Of a stretch of DNA of 10,818 nucleotides, positions 7,083 through 10,818 are shown piece after piece (position 1 is the first letter of the stretch; each line of letters starts with the position of its first letter). Origin of the DNA: Acidobacteriaceae bacterium. GTDB lineage: Bacteria; Acidobacteriota; Terriglobia; Terriglobales; Acidobacteriaceae. The stretch is taken from positions 2,640 through 13,457 of the forward strand of contig PLKR01000148.1 of assembly GCA_003140655.1 (NCBI GenBank), given 5' to 3'. A program made the position numbers and the translations under genes. Below the pieces are notes generated by a model, which was given only the letters and a program-made list of their open reading frames with translations, was not told the origin of the DNA and ran no database searches.

Positions 7083-7183
7083 CGATGCCTCCGCTCATGG
7101 CTGAGATGAAGAAGGAATTCTATGCTAAACTGCCGGACTTCACTTCCCCATAATTGTTGGGAGTGAGGAAAGGGGCTGGCACC
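7083..7183. promoter_or_regulatory. Divergent region between hydantoinase and LLM oxidoreductase, with imperfect dyad
   Basis: The two genes start 101 bases apart in opposite directions, so both promoters must be here or overlap the genes. An imperfect dyad TCACTTCCC (7140-7148) / GGGAGTGA (7159-7166), with one unpaired T and a ten-base spacer containing ATAATT, lies about 18 bases before the plus-strand ATG. It could be an operator or a 5' leader hairpin close to the ribosome site. CATAAT (7149-7154) is a fair plus-strand -10 but lacks a good -35. Promoter calls are weak. Confidence 0.4.
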
Positions 7184-8194
7184 ATGCATTTTGGCATCAC
7201 CCTGAAGCCGGACATTTCCGTCGAGCGCATTGTTGGACTGACACGGCAGGCCGAAGCAGCCGGGTTCCAGTACGGATGGCTCTTCGACTCCCATGTTTTG
7301 TGGATGGATCCGTACCCTTTGCTCACGCTGATGGCCGCGAACACGCAACGGATGCGACTCGGCACCCTGGTAACGAATCCCGCGGTTCGCGATCTCACGG
7401 TCACGTCGAGCCTGTTCGCTACGCTGAACCTGATTTCAGGTGACAGGATGGAGCTGGGCATCGGACGGGGAGATAGCTCTCGACGCGTGCTCGGCAAGAA
7501 GCCGGTGAGTTGGTCGCAGTTGGAAACTGCGGTGAAAATCTTCCGCGACCTCACCGCCAGCCGTGAAATTGAATACGAGGGTCAACCGACCAGGCTAACG
7601 TGGGCCAAGATTTCTCCGCGGGTCTGGATCGCGGGATACGGACCGAAGGTGTTGCACATGGCAGGCCGCGTCGCTGACGGAATCATTCTTCAATTTGCCG
7701 ATCCTGATTTGATTTCCTGGTGCCTTGGTTTCGTAAGAGGGGGCGCTCGCGCGGTAGGACGCGATCCAAACCAAATCGAAGTAATGTCAGCGGCTCCGGT
7801 TTGGGTTTCTGATGACTTGAAAACTGCGCGCGAACGCGTGCGCTGGTTTCCGGCGTTAGTTTCCAATCACGTGATGGATCTTATCCGGCAGTACAAGCCA
7901 GAGGATCTGCCAGCGGCGCTTACGTCTTACGTGCATGACCGGGGCGGATACGACTATCTGCACCACTGCGTGGTGGAAAGCGATAACGCGAACTTTGTGT
8001 CTGACGAAGTTGTAGATCGTTTCTGCCTGGTGGGCCCGGTGAAAGCTCATCACGAGAAACTAAGGAAGCTGGCGAGCGTAGGGGTTACTCAGTTCAATCT
8101 GTATCTGATGTGCGGGGACGAAGAACAGTCGCTCGACATCTATCAGCGCGACGTTGTGCCGGCGTTTCAGGAGACCACGAAGACGGATCACTGA
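7184..8194 (+). CDS. LLM-class (luciferase-like) flavin- or F420-dependent oxidoreductase
   Basis: A TIM-barrel oxidoreductase of the bacterial luciferase / methylene-tetrahydromethanopterin reductase superfamily, 336 aa from ATG 7184. The start is chosen because GAGGAAAGGGG (7165-7175) precedes it at good distance; a TTG at 7154 in frame lacks one. Visible landmarks are MHFGITLKP at the start, LGTLVTNPAVRDLT (59-72), ATLNLISGDRMELGIGRGD (79-97) and IAGYGPKVLHMAGRVADGI (149-167), the usual cofactor-barrel pattern. The TNP motif resembles F420-using Mer-like proteins, but FMN cannot be excluded. It does not read like RutA. I recall a Mer-like subfamily (TIGR03842) found near hydantoinase genes, which I cannot check here. 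It is the only redox enzyme among the pyrimidine genes. Its substrate is unknown; a dihydropyrimidine-forming or hydantoin-related reaction is a hypothesis. Confidence 0.88.
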   Translation: MHFGITLKPDISVERIVGLTRQAEAAGFQYGWLFDSHVLWMDPYPLLTLMAANTQRMRLGTLVTNPAVRDLTVTSSLFATLNLISGDRMELGIGRGDSSRRVLGKKPVSWSQLETAVKIFRDLTASREIEYEGQPTRLTWAKISPRVWIAGYGPKVLHMAGRVADGIILQFADPDLISWCLGFVRGGARAVGRDPNQIEVMSAAPVWVSDDLKTARERVRWFPALVSNHVMDLIRQYKPEDLPAALTSYVHDRGGYDYLHHCVVESDNANFVSDEVVDRFCLVGPVKAHHEKLRKLASVGVTQFNLYLMCGDEEQSLDIYQRDVVPAFQETTKTDH

Positions 8195-8196
8195 AG

Positions 8197-9636
8197 CTAA
8201 GAGGCTGCCATCGGCGCGAGCACAACTGGGCGCTGAGACTTCATCATCGCGTAATAAACGGCAAAGGAAACCGCAAAGCCGACGAACCAAGAGTAGTCAT
8301 AGAGAACACGCACCGATGAAACCGCCAGGCCGATCAGTGCCGTCCCCGCTCCCAGCGCAAGCGCAATCACCGCCCGCCAATTGAATCCTTTGGAATACTC
8401 GTAGATTCCGCCGCGAAGATAAAGATCATCCACTCGCAGAACACATCGCCGCACAACGAAATAGTCACAAATCATGATGCCCGCGACCGGTCCCAGAAAA
8501 GCGGCGTAGCCGCCCAGCCAGCCGAGGATGAATGTTTCGTAATCAGCGAGTAGCTTCCACGGCATCAGCGCAATCCCCATGAAGCAGGTGATCACGCCAC
8601 CGGTTCGAAAGCTGATTCGCCGAGGCCACAGGTTGGAGAAGTCGTTCGCCGGCGATACCACGTTGGCCCCGATGTTGACATTCAGCGTAGCGAGCAGAAT
8701 CGCGATCAGCGAGATCGCCACAGCCACAGGTGAATGAAAACGGCTGAGCAATTGAACCGGATCCGAAATTGCTGTCCCGTAAATGACTACTGTGGCCGAC
8801 GTTACGGCGATGCCAATAAAAGCATACAGAGTCATCGTCGTGGGCAGAGCAAGAGCCTGTCCAATGACCTGTTCTCGCTGGTTGCGTGCAAATCGCGTGA
8901 AGTCGGGAATATTCAACGAGACAGTCGCCCAGAATCCCACAGTGCCATTCAGTGCTGGAATTAGAAACTTCAGGAAGTCGGAAAAACTGTTGAACCGCGA
9001 AGGCGCGGCCAACATGGGACCGAAGCCACCCGCACTGCGATAGGCCCATGCCAAAAGCAGCAAACCGACCCCTAACAACACCGGCGCGCTGATCCCCTGC
9101 AGAATGCGGATGTATTCAATCCCCATGAGGATGACGGCGAGGTTGATCAGCCAGAACAGGAGAAAGCAAACTGCGGTAGCGTAGGGAAAGTTCTTCCATC
9201 CGGGAGCGAGCGTGGCCAGCAGAGTGCTGATCGCTTCGCCGCCGATCCAGGTCTGAATACCGAACCATCCGCACGCCACCAGCGCCCGTAGAACCGCGGC
9301 CACGTTCGCGCCCAGCACTCCGAACGAAGCACGAGCTAACACCGGAAAAGGAACGCCGTACTTGGCTCCGGGGTGTGAATTCAGCAGCATCGGAACCAGC
9401 ACGATCACATTGCCAAGAAAAATAGTCATCACCGCCTGTTTCCAGTTCATCCCGCCCTGGATTAAGCTCGCCGCCAACATGTAGGTGAGGATATTGACCG
9501 ACATCGAGATCCACAGCGCCGCGAAATTGTAGGTGCCCCAATCTCGGCGGTCGGCCCCGGCGGGCGCGAGGTCCGGATTGTAAAGGGGACTGGATTCGAT
9601 TCGAGATCGGAGATGCGGAGGTTCAGGCGTGGTCAT
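8197..9636 (-). CDS. NCS1-family nucleobase / hydantoin / allantoin symporter
   Basis: An inner-membrane symporter of the family that includes Mhp1 (hydantoin), PucI (allantoin) and fungal Fur/Fcy permeases. The 479-aa protein has a soluble N-terminus followed by about twelve hydrophobic segments. Family marks: NPDLAPAG and RDWGTYNFAALW (20-42), NSHPGAKYGVPFPVLARASFG (86-106), W124 and Q128 in ACGWFGIQTWIGG (the Mhp1 W117/Q121 pair with the same spacing), FWATVSLNIPDFTRFAR (235-251) with an aromatic at the Mhp1 W220 place, and NIGANVVSPAND (321-332). Likely cargo is uracil, dihydrouracil, a hydantoin or allantoin. It lies 69 bases downstream of the beta-ureidopropionase-like gene on the same strand, probably one transcript. 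No clear Shine-Dalgarno precedes ATG 9636. Its stop is two bases from the convergent LLM gene stop. Confidence 0.92.
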   Translation of the reverse strand: MTTPEPPHLRSRIESSPLYNPDLAPAGADRRDWGTYNFAALWISMSVNILTYMLAASLIQGGMNWKQAVMTIFLGNVIVLVPMLLNSHPGAKYGVPFPVLARASFGVLGANVAAVLRALVACGWFGIQTWIGGEAISTLLATLAPGWKNFPYATAVCFLLFWLINLAVILMGIEYIRILQGISAPVLLGVGLLLLAWAYRSAGGFGPMLAAPSRFNSFSDFLKFLIPALNGTVGFWATVSLNIPDFTRFARNQREQVIGQALALPTTMTLYAFIGIAVTSATVVIYGTAISDPVQLLSRFHSPVAVAISLIAILLATLNVNIGANVVSPANDFSNLWPRRISFRTGGVITCFMGIALMPWKLLADYETFILGWLGGYAAFLGPVAGIMICDYFVVRRCVLRVDDLYLRGGIYEYSKGFNWRAVIALALGAGTALIGLAVSSVRVLYDYSWFVGFAVSFAVYYAMMKSQRPVVLAPMAAS

Positions 9637-9638
9637 GC

Positions 9639-9654
9639 GTTTCGGGTAGGAAAC
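9639..9654. repeat. Small inverted repeat GTTTC-N6-GAAAC before the NCS1 start
   Basis: GTTTC at 9639-9643 and GAAAC at 9650-9654 flank a six-base spacer. In the NCS1 message this would be a hairpin ending two bases before the start codon, where a ribosome site is expected but not seen. The five-base arms could easily be chance. The rest of the 9655-9705 gap is AT-richer and holds no gene. Confidence 0.2.
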
Positions 9655-9705
9655 ATCGATTTGGAGATTAATAATTCACTTTGCAACGCCTGGAAGACTC
9701 GCGAT

Positions 9706-10599
9706 TCAATCGGCCGCTGCGGCCCGGCCTGTCTGCGCAGTAATCGGCCCGTAGCTTTCCGGTCGACGGTCGCGGAAGAACTGCCAAATTTTACGAACTT
9801 CCGCGATCATGTCCAGGTCAAGGTCCGCCACAACGACTTCGTCTTTGTCCCGGCTGGCCTGCGCGATAATCTTCCCGCGCGGATTGCAGAAGTAGCTCTT
9901 GCCGTAGAACTCACCGATGCTCCACGGTTTCTCGATGCCTACCCGGTTGATGGCGCCCACAAAGTAACCGTTGGCCACGGCATGGGCGGGCTGCTCCAGT
10001 TCCCACAGATATTCCGAGAGACCGGCAACGGTGGCCGAAGGATTGAACACGATCTCCGCGCCGTTCAACCCTAGAATGCGCGCGCCTTCGGGGAAATGGC
10101 GATCGTAGCAAATGTACACGCCGACCCGCGCATACTTCGTCTCAAAGACCCGGTATCCAAGATCGCCCGGCGTGAAGTAAAACTTCTCCCAGAATCCGGG
10201 GTGGCAGTGCGGGATGTGGTGCTTGCGATATTTCCCCAGATAGCGGCCGTCGGCGTCGATTACGGCCGCAGTATTGAAATAAACCCCTGGCATCTGCTCT
10301 TCATAAACCGGAACCACGATTACCATGCGATACTTCGCAGCGAGCTTTTGCATTATGCGGATCGTTGGACCATCCGGCACCCGCTCGGTGAGTTCATACC
10401 AGCGTTCATTCTGCTCCGCACAAAAATAAGGGCCGTAGAAAAGCTCTTGCAGGCACAGGATCTGGGTTTTCTTCCGAGCAGCCTGCTCGATTAACTTCAG
10501 GTGCTTGTCGATCATCGCTTTCCGGATCTGCGCAAGGGGGCGCTCCGTGCTGAGCGCATTGCTGGCTTGGATCAAGGCACAGCGCACAATTCGAGGCAT
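9706..10599 (-). CDS. Beta-ureidopropionase-type carbamoyl amidohydrolase (nitrilase fold)
   Basis: Hydrolyses N-carbamoyl-beta-alanine (or a related N-carbamoyl amino acid) to the amino acid, CO2 and ammonia, the last step of reductive pyrimidine degradation. The 297-aa protein has the nitrilase-superfamily triad: E52 in LQELFYGPYF, K126 in YRKHHIP and C164 in VYICYDRHFPE, with the conserved FWEKFYFTPGD (136-146) between them. Typical later parts are NPSAT (186-190) and ANGYFVGAINRVG (209-221). The start was set at ATG 10599 because GGAGG (10609-10613) stands nine bases before it. The in-frame TTG at 10608 abuts that site and is unlikely. N-carbamoyl-D-amino-acid or N-carbamoylputrescine amidohydrolase are possible alternatives; the neighbouring dihydropyrimidinase and NCS1 permease favour pyrimidine or hydantoin use. 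Confidence 0.9.
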   Translation of the reverse strand: MPRIVRCALIQASNALSTERPLAQIRKAMIDKHLKLIEQAARKKTQILCLQELFYGPYFCAEQNERWYELTERVPDGPTIRIMQKLAAKYRMVIVVPVYEEQMPGVYFNTAAVIDADGRYLGKYRKHHIPHCHPGFWEKFYFTPGDLGYRVFETKYARVGVYICYDRHFPEGARILGLNGAEIVFNPSATVAGLSEYLWELEQPAHAVANGYFVGAINRVGIEKPWSIGEFYGKSYFCNPRGKIIAQASRDKDEVVVADLDLDMIAEVRKIWQFFRDRRPESYGPITAQTGRAAAAD

Positions 10600-10608
10600 G
10601 GCAGGCAA

Positions 10609-10613
10609 CCTCC
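10609..10613 (-). promoter_or_regulatory. Shine-Dalgarno GGAGG deciding the start of the carbamoyl hydrolase
   Basis: GGAGG on the minus strand ends nine bases before ATG 10599 and directly touches the TTG at 10608, so it supports the ATG. Confidence 0.7.
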
Positions 10614-10623
10614 GAGGAACGCA

Positions 10624-10632
10624 ACTATAGCA
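10624..10632 (-). promoter_or_regulatory. Possible extended -10 promoter for the carbamoyl hydrolase / NCS1 genes
   Basis: The minus strand reads TGC-TATAGT: a five-of-six match to TATAAT with the TGn extension. Transcription would start near 10617, a few bases before the ribosome site. No good -35 stands 17 bases further up, which extended -10 promoters tolerate. Confidence 0.4.
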
Positions 10633-10673
10633 GAAAACTTCAACCGAAAAACTCCGGCGCGGTTGCCATCACT

Positions 10674-10693
10674 CTCGAAAAAGAACTTTCGAG
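10674..10693. promoter_or_regulatory. Perfect dyad CTCGAAA-N6-TTTCGAG between divergent genes
   Basis: Two exact seven-base arms around AAGAAC lie between the carbamoyl hydrolase and the ribokinase-like gene, 22 bases upstream of the ribokinase -35. As RNA the stem could extend by a G-U and a C-G pair to nine. Position between divergent promoters favours an operator; no T-run follows on the plus strand. The cognate regulator is unknown. Confidence 0.45.
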
Positions 10694-10715
10694 GGCATAT
10701 GTAACACAAGGTCCG

Positions 10716-10744
10716 TTGACACAATCGTGGACGCCAAATAGACT
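10716..10744 (+). promoter_or_regulatory. Sigma70-type promoter for the ribokinase-like gene
   Basis: A perfect -35 TTGACA (10716-10721), exactly 17 bases of spacer, then TAGACT (10739-10744), four of six to TATAAT. Transcription would begin near 10751, giving a leader of about 25 bases before ATG 10776. This is the best promoter match I found in the window. Confidence 0.65.
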
Positions 10745-10775
10745 CGGCGTTCTCCAAGGTTCGCTGAAGAAAACT

Positions 10776-10818
10776 ATGGCTAGGCGCGCTCGTATTGCGG
10801 TGGTTGGAAGTGCCAACA
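10776..10818 (+). CDS. rbsK: PfkB-family sugar kinase, probably ribokinase; 5' end only
   Basis: Only 14 codons are present before the right edge: MARRARIAVVGSAN, with the next codon starting with A. The IAVVGSAN stretch matches the first beta strand of PfkB-family kinases, where ribokinase typically reads VVGSxNxD; the incomplete next codon would fit the usual Met-Asp continuation. Ribokinase phosphorylates ribose to ribose-5-phosphate in the cytoplasm. That would use ribose freed by the nucleoside hydrolase at 3554-4606, perhaps imported by the GRP-type permease. A good promoter precedes it, but the Shine-Dalgarno is weak. With so little sequence, adenosine, pseudouridine or fructose kinase of the same fold remain possible. 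Confidence 0.6.
   Translation, partial: MARRARIAVVGSAN

Noticed and set aside
7154..7183. TTG start adding ten residues to the LLM oxidoreductase
   Set aside because: It lies before the purine-rich ribosome site; family members begin close to the first beta strand, as the ATG at 7184 does.
7184..8194. LLM gene as RutA (uracil monooxygenase) and a Rut pathway
   Set aside because: The sequence lacks the RutA pattern I know and no rutB-F-like genes are visible; the neighbours are of the reductive pathway.

Overview
The window holds eight complete protein genes, plus one gene cut by each edge. Nearly all can be placed in breakdown of nucleosides and pyrimidines. GC content looks to be in the mid-to-high 50s percent. 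Genes are tightly packed (a GTGA overlap, zero-gap starts, convergent stops 2-5 bases apart). The protein style (long DeoC, secreted nucleoside hydrolase, GRP/ureide-type permease, NCS1 permease) suggests a free-living soil-type Gram-negative bacterium. Acidobacteriota is my best guess, but that is an impression from protein resemblance and was not tested. I see no mobile elements, rRNA, tRNA or CRISPR.

Layout. (a) Positions 1-281, minus strand: the first 93 codons of deoC (deoxyribose-phosphate aldolase), running off the left edge. (b) Positions 282-486: divergent regulatory region. (c) Positions 487-4606, plus strand: a four-gene operon of cytidine deaminase, thymidine/pyrimidine-nucleoside phosphorylase, CNT-type nucleoside symporter and a signal-peptide-bearing nucleoside hydrolase. 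(d) Positions 4612-7082, minus strand: dihydropyrimidinase/hydantoinase followed by a GRP/ureide-permease-like transporter. (e) Positions 7184-8194, plus strand: a luciferase-like (LLM) flavin/F420 oxidoreductase, divergent from the hydantoinase. (f) Positions 8197-10599, minus strand: a beta-ureidopropionase-type nitrilase-fold hydrolase followed by an NCS1 nucleobase/hydantoin symporter. (g) From 10776, plus strand: the first 14 codons of a PfkB/ribokinase-type sugar kinase, behind a clear sigma70-like promoter.

How the parts fit (inference). Nucleosides are either imported whole (CNT) or split outside the cytoplasm by the secreted hydrolase into base and ribose. Inside, Cdd converts cytidine to uridine, the phosphorylase releases the base and pentose-1-phosphate, and DeoC finishes the deoxyribose branch. 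Ribokinase could trap free ribose. Free base or ureide enters through NCS1, and possibly the GRP/ureide-like permease, and is degraded reductively: dihydropyrimidinase opens the dihydro ring and beta-ureidopropionase releases beta-alanine, CO2 and ammonia. The dedicated first enzyme of that route, dihydropyrimidine dehydrogenase (PreA/PreT), is not visible. The only redox enzyme in the cluster is the LLM oxidoreductase, which makes it the most interesting unknown here. Phosphopentomutase (DeoB) is also not in the window.
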